From positions 1-33,789 of the forward strand of contig VFJK01000142.1 of assembly GCA_009886125.1 (NCBI GenBank): DNA of 33,789 bases, written 5' to 3'. The position numbers and the translations under genes are program-made. Below are positions 1 to 8,490 of the stretch, in pieces; within the stretch, counting starts at the first letter, position 1, and every line of letters begins with the position of its first letter. The notes beneath the pieces are model-generated. The model worked only from the letters and a program-made list of their open reading frames with translations. It searched no databases and had not been told where the DNA came from. Source of the DNA: Geobacter sp. Its GTDB lineage: Bacteria > Desulfobacterota > Desulfuromonadia > Geobacterales > DSM-12255.

Positions 1-48
1 CGTAAGCCTCTGCCCGTGGGATTCTCCTGCTGTCAGATAACGTAGCAT
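1..48 (-). CDS. aroC: Chorismate synthase, 5' end only (runs off the window)
   Basis: Only the first 16 codons are present, reading MLRYLTAGESHGQRLT. This matches the highly conserved N-terminus of chorismate synthase, where the RYLTAGESHG stretch helps bind FMN and substrate. The enzyme makes chorismate from EPSP in the last step of the shikimate pathway. An AAGGA ribosome binding site lies 6-7 bases before the ATG. The gene follows the pilus cluster in the same direction, as I recall for Geobacter genomes. The identification rests on a short but distinctive motif. Confidence 0.85.
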   Translation of the reverse strand, partial: MLRYLTAGESHGQRLT

Positions 49-91
49 CTCATTCCTTTCTATATCAGATACTTAACTGATAATTAACACA

Positions 92-754
92 TCACTCTTC
101 TTTTGCTTGAGGCTTATCTTCGAGCTGCTTCAGCATTTGGTCGGTCTTCAGATCACGGGTCTCCACATTCTGCCTTACGCCTTGAGCATCCTTGCGAAGA
201 GAGGCATATACAGCGCTCAGTTCCTTAATATACATACCGTACAGATAGACTCCTCCTGTAAGGACGATCATGAGAAAAAGCACTGTGCCGACTCTCTGAA
301 AGCCGATGTACTCTGAGATTTTGCCAAGGATGAAATAGATAGCCACAAGTCCGGCAATAATTGCGGCAGTATTGATAAATTTTTTCCTGCTGTCATTATT
401 AAGCGGCTGAACTTCATTCTGCGGCTCAGTTTGCACCTGAGCCCCTTGTGGAGCAGACACCGGATCGGTAGTCCGCTTCTGAGCCTCGGGCAACATTTTT
501 TTCTGCTGCGACTGTTGAAGGACATCCTCCTTGACGACTGTCATGCTAGAGCGAAATCGCTTGGGAACCTTTTCAAGACTATTGGTGATACATACCGATC
601 CAGTATCATCAGTGTATTTGTAGATATCTGCATACACATCGAAAATATAGCAAAACGTAATAAGCAGAAAGATGCTCGTTAAAAAAACACCTCTTTCTTT
701 GCTGAATTGTTGATTTTGAGAAAAATGAACAAGTTTTGCAGTAAGTATATTCAT
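92..754 (-). CDS. DUF4124-domain membrane protein of unknown function
   Basis: A 220-aa protein. A hydrophobic stretch at about residues 22-42 looks like a signal peptide or first membrane anchor. It is followed by a DUF4124-like segment (DIYKYTDDTGSVCITN, about 43-75), a fold common in small periplasmic proteins of proteobacteria. After a Gln/Pro-rich linker come two predicted membrane helices (about 128-147 and 157-175) and a charged, probably coiled-coil tail. The ATG at 754 has a GAGGCG ribosome binding site about 6 bases upstream. It lies between the pilus cluster and aroC. No function can be assigned, and a link to pili rests on position only. Confidence 0.7.
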   Translation of the reverse strand: MNILTAKLVHFSQNQQFSKERGVFLTSIFLLITFCYIFDVYADIYKYTDDTGSVCITNSLEKVPKRFRSSMTVVKEDVLQQSQQKKMLPEAQKRTTDPVSAPQGAQVQTEPQNEVQPLNNDSRKKFINTAAIIAGLVAIYFILGKISEYIGFQRVGTVLFLMIVLTGGVYLYGMYIKELSAVYASLRKDAQGVRQNVETRDLKTDQMLKQLEDKPQAKEE

Positions 755-1080
755 ACATTCCGCCTCAGCAAAACGAAAAATTGATAATACATATTAGATA
801 AATTGCTATATATACCAACAAGCCTCCGGGGTTTTTTGCCCCGGAGGCTCAAAATATTAAGGTTATTTTTTAAGCTCAATCGTTATATCTAATCCATAAT
901 AGTCTTATGAACCATGATTTCCTTTATTTCAGATTATAAGTGTAGTTATATTAAGTTCACCAAGTGCGGCCCCCCTGCAATAATCATATTAGAAGCACCC
1001 TGGCAGTAAACTGGAGCAAAAATATAATCTTCACATCATATCACAGATTCATATTAATCTTAGATAAACTTTGTTTAAAA
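755..1080. other. Intergenic region without a convincing gene
   Basis: This AT-rich gap separates the Ig-like lipoprotein gene from the DUF4124 gene. It contains a strong GC-rich hairpin (annotated separately) and, on the minus strand, a perfect TATAAT at 933-938 that could be a -10 element for the DUF4124 gene. No good -35 element sits at the right distance. An eight-codon minus-strand ORF with an AAAGG upstream occurs near 890-915 but is too short to support as a gene. Confidence 0.5.
821..849 (-). terminator. Hairpin, probable terminator after the Ig-like lipoprotein gene
   Basis: An 11-bp perfect inverted repeat (AGCCTCCGGGG and its complement) encloses a 7-base loop. It lies about 230 bases beyond the lipoprotein stop codon and before the DUF4124 gene. 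No run of T follows on the minus strand, so it is not a textbook intrinsic terminator. It may work with a factor or block exonucleases. Confidence 0.5.
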
Positions 1081-1881
1081 TCAGTTTGTTACGGTAGTTT
1101 GTGTTGCACCGGACGCAGTAAAAGTGAGCGGTATGTTATTGTATCCAAGGATATTCGCCGACGCCTTCCATATTACTGTAATAACGTGCTGCGAACCGAT
1201 TGAAGAAGGGGTGACAATTTCTATTGAGACAGGAATACTTGCTGTTCCAGCTGAATCAGTAGCTACAGTGATGGTGCCAGGAGGTGCAATTACCTCAGTA
1301 CCTGCTGTGGGGAAGAAAACCACCTGGTCGCCAACTCGCTGGTTGTTGATAGTATCAACGGTCAGAGTGATAGGCTGATTTTGTACAGGATTACCAAGAG
1401 AATCCTTGAAAGTCACAATCATGTTCGTTGCTACAAAACGAACCTTTTGATTTATACTCCCCGTAGCGGCGAATGTTGAATCCGCCGGTGGAGCCATTGT
1501 CAAAGTTGGGACAGTTACTGTCACAGGGACGGATACGCTTCTCAAGCCATCAACTTCAGCAATCAGGTTTACGATTTTTTGTGTCGTTATGACACTACGC
1601 GGCTGTAATGTAATATTAGCAACTCCGATAGAGTTGACCCGCCCACTCGCGTTCGGGATGACATCTGTGTTATCGGACAGGATGGAAACAGGTAATCCGC
1701 TGACAGAGCTACCTCTTGGTGATGAAACAGTTACCATTGCTACAATACCAGATCCTGTCCCCACGGAACTCCTGTCTACAGACAGTGTAATACTTCCATT
1801 TTCATTGTCATTCCCACAAGACTGAAACACAAGCATGTACGCTATTATAAAAATAATTGATAGAAACCTGGAAAACTTCAT
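1081..1881 (-). CDS. Ig-like (bacterial Ig/invasin-type) surface lipoprotein
   Basis: A 266-aa protein with a lipoprotein signal peptide: a hydrophobic stretch ending in FQSCG, with Cys22 the likely lipidated residue. The mature part is beta-rich, Val/Thr/Ser-rich sequence arranged as about two Ig-like modules. These have turns typical of bacterial Ig domains, such as GVANITLQP near residue 88 and DSAGTASIPV near residue 207. The ATG at 1881 has an AGGAGG site 5 bases upstream. It is the first gene after pilQ in the same direction, so it may be a surface or outer-membrane accessory of the pilus system. That role is inferred from position. I do not recognise a named family. Confidence 0.7.
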   Translation of the reverse strand: MKFSRFLSIIFIIAYMLVFQSCGNDNENGSITLSVDRSSVGTGSGIVAMVTVSSPRGSSVSGLPVSILSDNTDVIPNASGRVNSIGVANITLQPRSVITTQKIVNLIAEVDGLRSVSVPVTVTVPTLTMAPPADSTFAATGSINQKVRFVATNMIVTFKDSLGNPVQNQPITLTVDTINNQRVGDQVVFFPTAGTEVIAPPGTITVATDSAGTASIPVSIEIVTPSSIGSQHVITVIWKASANILGYNNIPLTFTASGATQTTVTN

Positions 1882-2093
1882 GAAGCCTCCTAGCTAAAAA
1901 ATGATGAATCGTCGTCGCTAGCTTGGTCAAAGCGACGTATGGTCAAAAATCCCTGTTCAGTAAAAATACCGCCAATTAATCACCAGATCACCAAATCAAG
2001 ACTGCAATCGTGCAAACGGAGATTAGGCCAAGCGTCCATATTCTCTGGCACGCTAAAGGTCAATGCGAACATTTGCAAGAACCAATTATAGTT

Positions 2094-5000
2094 CTAATTC
2101 ATTATCTTTGGCGTTATGAAAATCAGCAGCTCGTTTTTGCTTTTGTTCTGCGAGTTGGATTTAAAAAGCCACCCCAGAAGCGGTATGGATGAGAGATAAG
2201 GAATCCCTGTCTCACCTTCTGTATCGGAATCGACATATATACCGCCGATGACAGTGGTCTCACCATTTTTCACCACGAGTTCGGTTGTCGCCTCTTTCTT
2301 GTTGATAGGGGGCGGAGATCCTATGCCCGCAGTATTGTTACTTGCCTTGATCTTCATATTGACACTGCCATCAGAAGTGATGTGAGGGGTCACCTCCAGA
2401 CTCAGGGCGGCCTCAATAAACTCGGTCTTTGCACCGTCAGTAGAGCTGGTATTTTGGTAGGGAATCATCTGCCCCTGTGAGATCTTGGCTGCTTTGTTGT
2501 TTACGGTAAGCACCCTGGGAGTTGATATTATTTTGAGCTGCCCGACTGTTGCCGCAGCAGAGAGACGCATATCCAACTGAATATTGCTCAACAATTTGCC
2601 GAATGACATCCCGGTTGCCAGACCACCTGTCGTACCAGTCGGGAGGATGTTTGTTACAACCCCACCCATTGAGCCGGTAAGGTTGTTGATGTTGCCGATC
2701 GAGGCGGTCCCGTCAGTATAACCAAAGTTCCACTTGACCCCGATATCCCTGGCAAAGTTGGAGGAGGCCTCAACTATTCTTGCCTCGATCATTACCTGTC
2801 TTTCAGGGATATCCAGCTGCTCCAGAAGCTTCCGCATCTTATTTATGTTCGGTTCAGTGTCGGTAACAATGACTTTATTAGTTCTTGCATCTGATGATAC
2901 CGACCAGTCGCTTCTTGATCTTTTAAATGACTTGAATTGAGTTTCAATGTCACCCAGCCCAGCAAAGTTGACATCAAAAATCACTGACGAAAGCGGCAGC
3001 TTTTTCTCTTCTACTACCCGCATTTCAATTGCTTCATCATCCAGGGACTTCATCTTTGTTTTTGGACGGATCTGCACGATATTACCCGTCTTCTGCATTC
3101 CGAGTCCCTTGTTCTCCAGGATGACATCAAGAGCCTGGTCCCAGGGTACATTTACGAGTTTAAGACTGATAGTTCCGGTTACATCATCCGAAACAAGGAA
3201 GTTCTGATTACTGACCTCTGCGATCAGCTGGAATATTTTTCGTATGTCAGCATCTGAAAACTCAAGCGTAACCTTTCGGCCTGAATACACCTTGCCCTGC
3301 TTGGTTGTGGGCTGTGACTCTTTCTCGAGGACAAACGCCTCATCCATTGCCTTATCAGCAACGCTTTTTGCAGCCGGCTGCCTGGCTTCACCCATCTCGC
3401 CTTCAACACCAGTCGGCCTGACAAATGCAGCTTTCGCCGCTTTAGCCATTTTCAACGGTTTGACTTTTTTCAATGGTTCCTTGAAATCCCACTGCAGCAC
3501 ATCTTTGTCACGCTTGACACTGTTCGACACGGCCATTTTAAGCGAAACCAGGATTTTAGCTTCAGGTGGTGCCCCTTTTTTCTGCACAGAAGGGGTAATG
3601 CCTTTGATGACGCTATCGAACCCATGTGTATCAAGCTTCCGTTGAAGGTTTGCCGGCATACGGCAGGACTTTACTGTCAACAGCAGACCTTTTGATGTTT
3701 TAACCGGATCACCGGCGCGGCAGTCACCTGATGTACGTACTGTTACGCGTGATATACCTTCTGCCTGAGTAAACTCTATTGCCTCTACAACCCCGGCAAA
3801 ACTCTTTTTTGATACGGGCGGTGCAGGCAGAGGAACCGGTACTGCTGCGACTACCGGTGCTGCAGGCGGTGCAGCTGGGACCGGAAGAGCTACTGGCGCA
3901 GCAGGGGCCGGAACTGCAGCTTCAACAGGCTTTACAGTATCTGATCCTGACTTATCTTCTGCCACAGGAGGTTCAACCTTTACAGATTCGGCCTTCGCAG
4001 CTTCTGCTTTAATCAGCTCTTCTTTGACCGTTTCGGTTTTTACAGCCTCTTCCTTTGCTGCTTCGGCTTTTGCAGTGCCCTCCTGGGCAGGTTCCGCTTT
4101 AACTGGTTCCGCAATTTTCAGTTCTGTACTTACCGGATCTATTTTTCCAGGTTCTGGCAGTATAGTCTCAGATTTAACCGCTTCAGCCTTTTGGCTTTGA
4201 GTCTTTATCGCCGCTCCCCCAAAAACAAGAGCGAGGACTGACCCACTCTTTGTCAAAGTGTGAGCCGGAATTGATCCGCCTTGAGCATCAAAAACTATCC
4301 TGAGCCTTTCCGGTGACACCCCGATTCTTCCCTTGCCCAAATTAAATGCATTAATATCTATCGGTTTTGAATCCACTGCACTGGTGGTTTTCGGGACGTC
4401 AATTACAAAACGCTCAGGTGATCCGAGCTTGAATGCCTTGAAAGATTCCGGTTCAGCCGAGAACTCAAGCATGAGACCGTCATCACTCTTCTTTATGGCA
4501 GTCAGTGCCCGCTCTCCGGCTTTCAGAACAGTTTTCGATCCAGTTGTCAGTGCGACAGAAGCGGCAGGAGCTGCCGACACAGTCTCAATCCTGGGGGCTT
4601 CTGATTTAGCTGGTTCCTGGGCAGCCCCCTCATTCTCGATAACTGCAGGCTTAGGCTCAACGTCCTTTACCTGCACCACTGGCTGAGTATCAGCAGCAGG
4701 TGCAGACTGCTTTGCAGCAGACTCCTGCTGCTGAAGGGGCGCTGGAATCGGCAGATTAATGACGAGTCTTCCTTTATTTTGCTGGTCTAACTGAGCGGTC
4801 ACATCCAGTTTAGTTGTCAGGGAGATCTCCACTCTACTGAGAACGCCGCTTCCGAATTCATGTTTTGTGACATCAATTTTTGTCAGGCTGCCTTTATTAA
4901 CACTGATTGGATAAGATATTCTAGCAGGGGATGTGTTGGCTAGATCGACAATCAGCCTGTTCGGGGATTCCAGCGTGTAATATGTGTAGACAATCGGCTT

Positions 5001-5186
5001 ATTTGAAAGGATCTCAACTTTTGCCCCATCGTCTGAAACGTTTATCCCCAGTATCTCTGCACTCACAGCAGAAACGGCTACCGTATCAGGCTGAACCGTT
5101 TTCATCTGCTGAGCACACCCTGAGGATATCAATAGAATCAGGAGAAATAGAGCCCGCTGTATTGTTCCGATCTGGCTAATTTTCAT
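2094..5186 (-). CDS. pilQ: Type IV pilus secretin PilQ
   Basis: PilQ forms the outer-membrane ring through which the pilus exits. The 1,030-aa protein begins with a lipoprotein signal (LLISSGC, Cys24). It then has AMIN-type peptidoglycan-binding modules at about 42-147 and 225-325, and a low-complexity Lys/Glu/Ala then Pro/Ala linker at about 330-458. A further beta module lies at about 460-570, secretin N0 (EFSDADIRKIFQLIAE) at about 637-712, N1 at about 730-800 and the secretin barrel to the end (ELLIFITPK). At 1,030 aa it is clearly longer than the roughly 700-aa Pseudomonas protein, mostly because of the linker and extra module. The ATG at 5186 has a GGAG site 7 bases upstream. The gene starts 9 bases after pilP and ends the pilMNOPQ series. 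Confidence 0.96.
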   Translation of the reverse strand: MKISQIGTIQRALFLLILLISSGCAQQMKTVQPDTVAVSAVSAEILGINVSDDGAKVEILSNKPIVYTYYTLESPNRLIVDLANTSPARISYPISVNKGSLTKIDVTKHEFGSGVLSRVEISLTTKLDVTAQLDQQNKGRLVINLPIPAPLQQQESAAKQSAPAADTQPVVQVKDVEPKPAVIENEGAAQEPAKSEAPRIETVSAAPAASVALTTGSKTVLKAGERALTAIKKSDDGLMLEFSAEPESFKAFKLGSPERFVIDVPKTTSAVDSKPIDINAFNLGKGRIGVSPERLRIVFDAQGGSIPAHTLTKSGSVLALVFGGAAIKTQSQKAEAVKSETILPEPGKIDPVSTELKIAEPVKAEPAQEGTAKAEAAKEEAVKTETVKEELIKAEAAKAESVKVEPPVAEDKSGSDTVKPVEAAVPAPAAPVALPVPAAPPAAPVVAAVPVPLPAPPVSKKSFAGVVEAIEFTQAEGISRVTVRTSGDCRAGDPVKTSKGLLLTVKSCRMPANLQRKLDTHGFDSVIKGITPSVQKKGAPPEAKILVSLKMAVSNSVKRDKDVLQWDFKEPLKKVKPLKMAKAAKAAFVRPTGVEGEMGEARQPAAKSVADKAMDEAFVLEKESQPTTKQGKVYSGRKVTLEFSDADIRKIFQLIAEVSNQNFLVSDDVTGTISLKLVNVPWDQALDVILENKGLGMQKTGNIVQIRPKTKMKSLDDEAIEMRVVEEKKLPLSSVIFDVNFAGLGDIETQFKSFKRSRSDWSVSSDARTNKVIVTDTEPNINKMRKLLEQLDIPERQVMIEARIVEASSNFARDIGVKWNFGYTDGTASIGNINNLTGSMGGVVTNILPTGTTGGLATGMSFGKLLSNIQLDMRLSAAATVGQLKIISTPRVLTVNNKAAKISQGQMIPYQNTSSTDGAKTEFIEAALSLEVTPHITSDGSVNMKIKASNNTAGIGSPPPINKKEATTELVVKNGETTVIGGIYVDSDTEGETGIPYLSSIPLLGWLFKSNSQNKSKNELLIFITPKIMN

Positions 5187-5195
5187 CGATAACTC

Positions 5196-5813
5196 CTACT
5201 TTTTCCTTAATAACGTAAGCTTTACAATCCGTTTTCTGGCTTTTCCGTTGTCATCCTTGAAACTCTCCTCAACTTCGATAGAGTTAGGAGTCACTTTTTT
5301 TACGCGCCCGTCGTTATTTCCAATCTGCATTCCTTCCTTGATCACATATCCCTTGCCAGTAGGATCCATGACAAGAGCACTGTTTTCCTTTACGCCTGTT
5401 ATAATCCCGGTAATCCGGAATTTTTCAGTATCAAAGCTCTGAATCGGCAGAGCATCACGAAGCCTCCCCTTGGAAGGTTTTCCGCTTGCATCCTGCTTGC
5501 TTGAAGGGACCTGAATAAATGGCCTGAACGGGTCCCTTCTGTTGGTAAAGTCAAGGCTGACTGCGCCCGGAGGAAGAAGTCGCTTTGACGATGATATCTG
5601 CTTCTGGAGCGCAGGCTTCCCTGCAGTATTGTTAGCCATGACCGGCTTTACCGGCACAGACGGTGCTGCCGTAGTTTTCTTGGGAAGAGGAGTAGCCTGT
5701 GGCGGAGGCAGTGGAGCCTTCTTTTTGCAGCCAGGCATAGCAATAGCCATGATTGCAAATAATATCAGCCAGCCTCTTGAGATCAGGCGTATGCTATTTC
5801 TTCTTTTTATCAT
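5196..5813 (-). CDS. pilP: Type IV pilus inner-membrane lipoprotein PilP
   Basis: A 205-aa lipoprotein with a signal peptide ending AMPGC (Cys29), then a Pro-rich, disordered segment and a C-terminal beta domain. That domain includes the family-typical NRRDPFRPF stretch (about 91-99) and the small beta sandwich that binds the PilQ N0 domain. PilP joins the PilN-PilO dimer to the secretin across the periplasm. Its start overlaps the end of pilO by 20 bases, indicating translational coupling. An AAGGA lies 8 bases before the ATG. Confidence 0.92.
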   Translation of the reverse strand: MIKRRNSIRLISRGWLILFAIMAIAMPGCKKKAPLPPPQATPLPKKTTAAPSVPVKPVMANNTAGKPALQKQISSSKRLLPPGAVSLDFTNRRDPFRPFIQVPSSKQDASGKPSKGRLRDALPIQSFDTEKFRITGIITGVKENSALVMDPTGKGYVIKEGMQIGNNDGRVKKVTPNSIEVEESFKDDNGKARKRIVKLTLLRKK

Positions 5814-6402
5814 CCTTGGGATCCTTGACTTCGGTCTTATCCAGGAATCGGAACGTTGTAGCCTGACAGTTTACCCTGACAATATTACGCCCTCTGTCGT
5901 TTCGGATATCACTGAAGGAGACATTGCTTATATTAACTATCCTCGGGAGATTGCCGACAGCAACAAAGAAATTGGCAATGCCAAAGAATGGTCCTGACAC
6001 AGAAATATCCACCGGCACTTCGGCATAAAACTCTTTCGGGGTCTCCCCTTTAGGCCGGAAGATCAGAAAATCAAGTCCTGCGCCCTTGCCGGCACTGGTG
6101 ATACTGGTAAGAAGCGTCGGGATCTCCTTGGAATTCGGCAGTTCGGTCAGAGCACTGTCGAGATCTTTTTTAAGACCTTCGTACTCTGACTTGAATTTCG
6201 GAAGATTGTTGGCAAATTTTCTTGTCTCATTGATTTCAGCTTTTACCTTGTCGAGTTTACCCTGAAGAGCCTTCAACTCGTTGAGTTTCGGTTTCTCAAG
6301 CCCGAAGAAGAACCCAGCGCCTAAAGCGATCAGGATCACCGCTACAATGGCAATCTTCTTGGGTAACGGGAGATGCATTATTTTTTCTAGTTGCGGATGC
6401 AT
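5794..6402 (-). CDS. pilO: Type IV pilus alignment protein PilO
   Basis: A 202-aa bitopic inner-membrane protein with a short cytoplasmic N-terminus, one membrane helix (about 18-34), a coiled coil (about 36-90) and a ferredoxin-like periplasmic domain with the FYAEVPVDISVSGPF stretch. PilO dimerises with PilN and connects the cytoplasmic PilM ring to PilP and PilQ. The C-terminal tail is Lys/Asp-rich. The ATG at 6402 has AAGGA about 7 bases upstream and follows pilN by 29 bases. Confidence 0.93.
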   Translation of the reverse strand: MHPQLEKIMHLPLPKKIAIVAVILIALGAGFFFGLEKPKLNELKALQGKLDKVKAEINETRKFANNLPKFKSEYEGLKKDLDSALTELPNSKEIPTLLTSITSAGKGAGLDFLIFRPKGETPKEFYAEVPVDISVSGPFFGIANFFVAVGNLPRIVNISNVSFSDIRNDRGRNIVRVNCQATTFRFLDKTEVKDPKDDKKKK

Positions 6403-6431
6403 AATAAATCCTTGTCTATGGCTTCGCGCAT

Positions 6432-7028
6432 CTACTTCTTTTTCGGCAGCTCTTTAGCAGGCTGTTCTTTGGCAGATTCCTCTTTTTTCGCTACCTTCAA
6501 GGCACAGGAAATATCGAATTTCTTCAACTTTATCCCGTTAACCTCCTGTTGCTCTGATATCTGGAGATCGACATTCGTAAACTCATTTGAAGACTGAATG
6601 CTTCTCATGAACTCGGCGATATAATCCTCACTGTAGGACAACCCGGATATTGAAACTATAGCCCCGTTCTCTGAATATTTAGTAAGCCACATCTTCTCCG
6701 GGACTATATCACTCATCCGTGCCAGCCTGATAGCAGGGCCGGACTTCTCTTTTCTGAGCTGATTGAGGATATCCAGTTTTTTCTGTACCTCAGCCTGAAG
6801 TTTTTTAAGATTGTCTATCTCGCCGATCTTCTTCTTCAAATCAGCAAGTTCATTCTCAGCCCTTGTTATTTCGGTTTTTGTAGTCTTTATCTTCCCGATC
6901 GTGATTGTGTATACCGCGCCCAAAGCAATCAACGCTCCGACTATCACGACTGCGATAATGATCAACTGTTGCTGAGCAGTCTCCTTCTTCTTGGAGACCC
7001 TGTATGGTAGAAGGTTAATTTTGATCAT
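6432..7028 (-). CDS. pilN: Type IV pilus assembly protein PilN
   Basis: A 198-aa bitopic membrane protein. The N-terminal INLLPYR motif (residues 4-10) is the known docking peptide for PilM. It is followed by a membrane helix (about 21-44), a long coiled coil (about 48-95) and a periplasmic alpha/beta domain. The C-terminus is an unusually Lys/Glu/Pro-rich tail. The start overlaps the pilM stop by four bases (ATGA), so the two are translationally coupled. Confidence 0.95.
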   Translation of the reverse strand: MIKINLLPYRVSKKKETAQQQLIIIAVVIVGALIALGAVYTITIGKIKTTKTEITRAENELADLKKKIGEIDNLKKLQAEVQKKLDILNQLRKEKSGPAIRLARMSDIVPEKMWLTKYSENGAIVSISGLSYSEDYIAEFMRSIQSSNEFTNVDLQISEQQEVNGIKLKKFDISCALKVAKKEESAKEQPAKELPKKK

Positions 7029-8080
7029 TTATCGCCGAGCCTCCTTGAAGCAAGCCCGACAGCAATAGCCATGATCGGGGCGATTTCATCAAGAAACGCT
7101 TTTTCGAACTTTTTTTCATCGAACTTGATGCGACTGAACGGATTGAGGATTTCAACAGGGGAACTCAGCCTTGCACCAACAGCTTCTACAAGGTTAAACG
7201 TTTTACAGCCACCCCCCGAAAGGAATACTTTCGTTATCTTCCCACCGGTTGCGTTAGAGTTATAAAAGTCAAGTGAGCGTCTGATTTCAAGTGAGATGGT
7301 ATCATTGATTCTTGCTATAGATTCCAGAAGATCGGAAGGTGACGCCTTCGTTGCAGACAACTTCGTTCTTTCAGCATCCTCACCGCTCATTGCCAGTTTT
7401 TTCTGAATCTCTTCCGTGTAGAGTCCGCCCCCCATCTGCACGTCACGGGTAAAGAGCGACACTCCATTTTTCACTACGTTGATATTCATTGTATTTGCGC
7501 CGATGTTTACAAGGGCGCAGACCTCTTCAGGATCAAAATCATAATTCATCTCAAAAGCATTCTGCACTGCAAAGACATCCACATCCACCAGGACGAGTTT
7601 CAGTCCTGCTTCAGCAAATACCGACTGATAATCATTTACAATATCTTTTTTGCTTGCGACCAGGAGGACATACATCTTTGCCGGGTCGTTCTCATCAGGT
7701 TCAAGCATCTGGAAATCGATATTAACGTCGTTAATGTCAAACGGTATGTACTGTTCAGCCTCCCACTGTATCTCCTCTTCAAGCTCTTCAGTGGTGGATG
7801 TCGGTAGGGATATTTTTCTAATGATGACGGAATTCCCGGAAACGGAACTGGCAGCTTCTCTGGTATCTGCTATCCCCAAGCCTTCGAACAGAGACTTCAG
7901 TGCATCTACGACCGCAGAACTGTCCATCAGAGTGTTATCTACTATCGCCTCTAATGGAAGAGAGGCGATCCCGACACTATCGATTTCGTAGCGCCCACTA
8001 ACCCCTTTAAGCTTGACAAGCTTTACGGAGGTTGAACCTATATCTATCCCGATCAAATCCTTTTTCTTGGCAAAAAACAT
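7025..8080 (-). CDS. pilM: Actin-like type IV pilus assembly ATPase PilM
   Basis: A 351-aa cytoplasmic protein of the FtsA/actin-like fold. The phosphate-1 motif IGIDIGSTSVKLVKL is at residues 10-24. The phosphate-2 region ALVNIGANTMNINVV is near 189-203, and the adenosine motif VFLSGGG is near 290. PilM forms a ring that binds the PilN N-terminal peptide and links the periplasmic alignment complex to the motor ATPases. It starts 20 bases after the small HTH gene, with AGGA 7 bases before the ATG. Length and motifs are typical. Confidence 0.95.
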   Translation of the reverse strand: MFFAKKKDLIGIDIGSTSVKLVKLKGVSGRYEIDSVGIASLPLEAIVDNTLMDSSAVVDALKSLFEGLGIADTREAASSVSGNSVIIRKISLPTSTTEELEEEIQWEAEQYIPFDINDVNIDFQMLEPDENDPAKMYVLLVASKKDIVNDYQSVFAEAGLKLVLVDVDVFAVQNAFEMNYDFDPEEVCALVNIGANTMNINVVKNGVSLFTRDVQMGGGLYTEEIQKKLAMSGEDAERTKLSATKASPSDLLESIARINDTISLEIRRSLDFYNSNATGGKITKVFLSGGGCKTFNLVEAVGARLSSPVEILNPFSRIKFDEKKFEKAFLDEIAPIMAIAVGLASRRLGDK

Positions 8081-8100
8081 GGTCTGTTCCTGTCCGCGTA

Positions 8101-8301
8101 TTAGTCCTGAAAGACCTTTTCCCTGTCAGCAAGCGATAATCCGAGTGCCAGAATAATCTTTCGCTTCGTTTCGACCCTGCACTGCTCCCCACGCTCAATA
8201 CGGTCAATGGTAATTGCCGAGACACCTGCGAGGCGAGCTAATTCGGCCTTGCTCATCAGCTTTGCTGCCCTTAAGCTCTTGAGATTATTTTTCTCTTTCA
8301 T
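8101..8301 (-). CDS. Small XRE/Cro-type helix-turn-helix protein preceding pilM
   Basis: A 66-aa protein that is almost only a helix-turn-helix domain. The segment MSKAELARLAGVSAITIDRIE is a typical XRE recognition unit (helix 2, turn, helix 3), followed by one more helix pair. I place the start at the ATG at 8301, which has AGGT about 9 bases upstream. An in-frame ATG at 8322 has no ribosome binding site. The gene lies between the riboswitch terminator and pilM, 20 bases before pilM, so it is almost certainly co-transcribed with pilMNOPQ. It could autoregulate the operon, but no operator was identified. Confidence 0.8.
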   Translation of the reverse strand: MKEKNNLKSLRAAKLMSKAELARLAGVSAITIDRIERGEQCRVETKRKIILALGLSLADREKVFQD

Positions 8302-8347
8302 ATCAACACGACCTGAATTCATTTAGAATTTTCACATCATGTTGGGG

Positions 8348-8375
8348 AATGTACACCTATTAAAGGCAATGTCAA
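8348..8375 (-). promoter_or_regulatory. Candidate sigma-70 promoter just upstream of the HTH-pilMNOPQ operon
   Basis: On the minus strand there is a perfect TTGACA (8370-8375), a 16-base spacer and TACATT (8348-8353, 4 of 6 to consensus). Transcription would begin near 8341, downstream of the riboswitch terminator and 40 bases before the preferred HTH start. If active, it would give riboswitch-independent expression of the operon. Confidence 0.5.
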
Positions 8376-8436
8376 GTAATTAAATACAATTATATGCCAA
8401 TGATGCAACAAGTCATGAAATTAATCGCTTCCCTTT

Positions 8437-8490
8437 AAAAACAAAAAAGCCGGGTGCCTGATATCTTGATAGATATTTCGGCAACCCGGC
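8437..8490 (-). terminator. Rho-independent terminator forming the riboswitch expression platform
   Basis: On the minus strand GCCGGGTTGCC (from 8490) pairs with GGCACCCGGC (ending at 8449), with a single bulged T. The inner arms ATATCT and AGATAT extend the hairpin around an ATCA loop. It is followed by a run of six T, a G and five T (8448-8437). The 5' strand of this stem is also the 3' part of the GEMM aptamer, so the two folds exclude each other. Ligand binding should therefore prevent termination, making this an ON switch. Confidence 0.88.

Noticed and set aside
885-920. Eight-codon ORF (MVHKTIMD) with AAAGG upstream
   Set aside because: Too short, with no regulatory target immediately downstream and no sign of conservation that can be judged here.
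2041-2070. TGGCACG on the plus strand resembling a sigma-54 -24 element
   Set aside because: No GC follows at the required 10-base distance, and no plus-strand gene lies downstream.
8302-8322. Seven-residue N-terminal extension of the HTH gene
   Set aside because: No ribosome binding site precedes the ATG at 8322, whereas AGGT is properly placed for the ATG at 8301. The choice is moderately certain.
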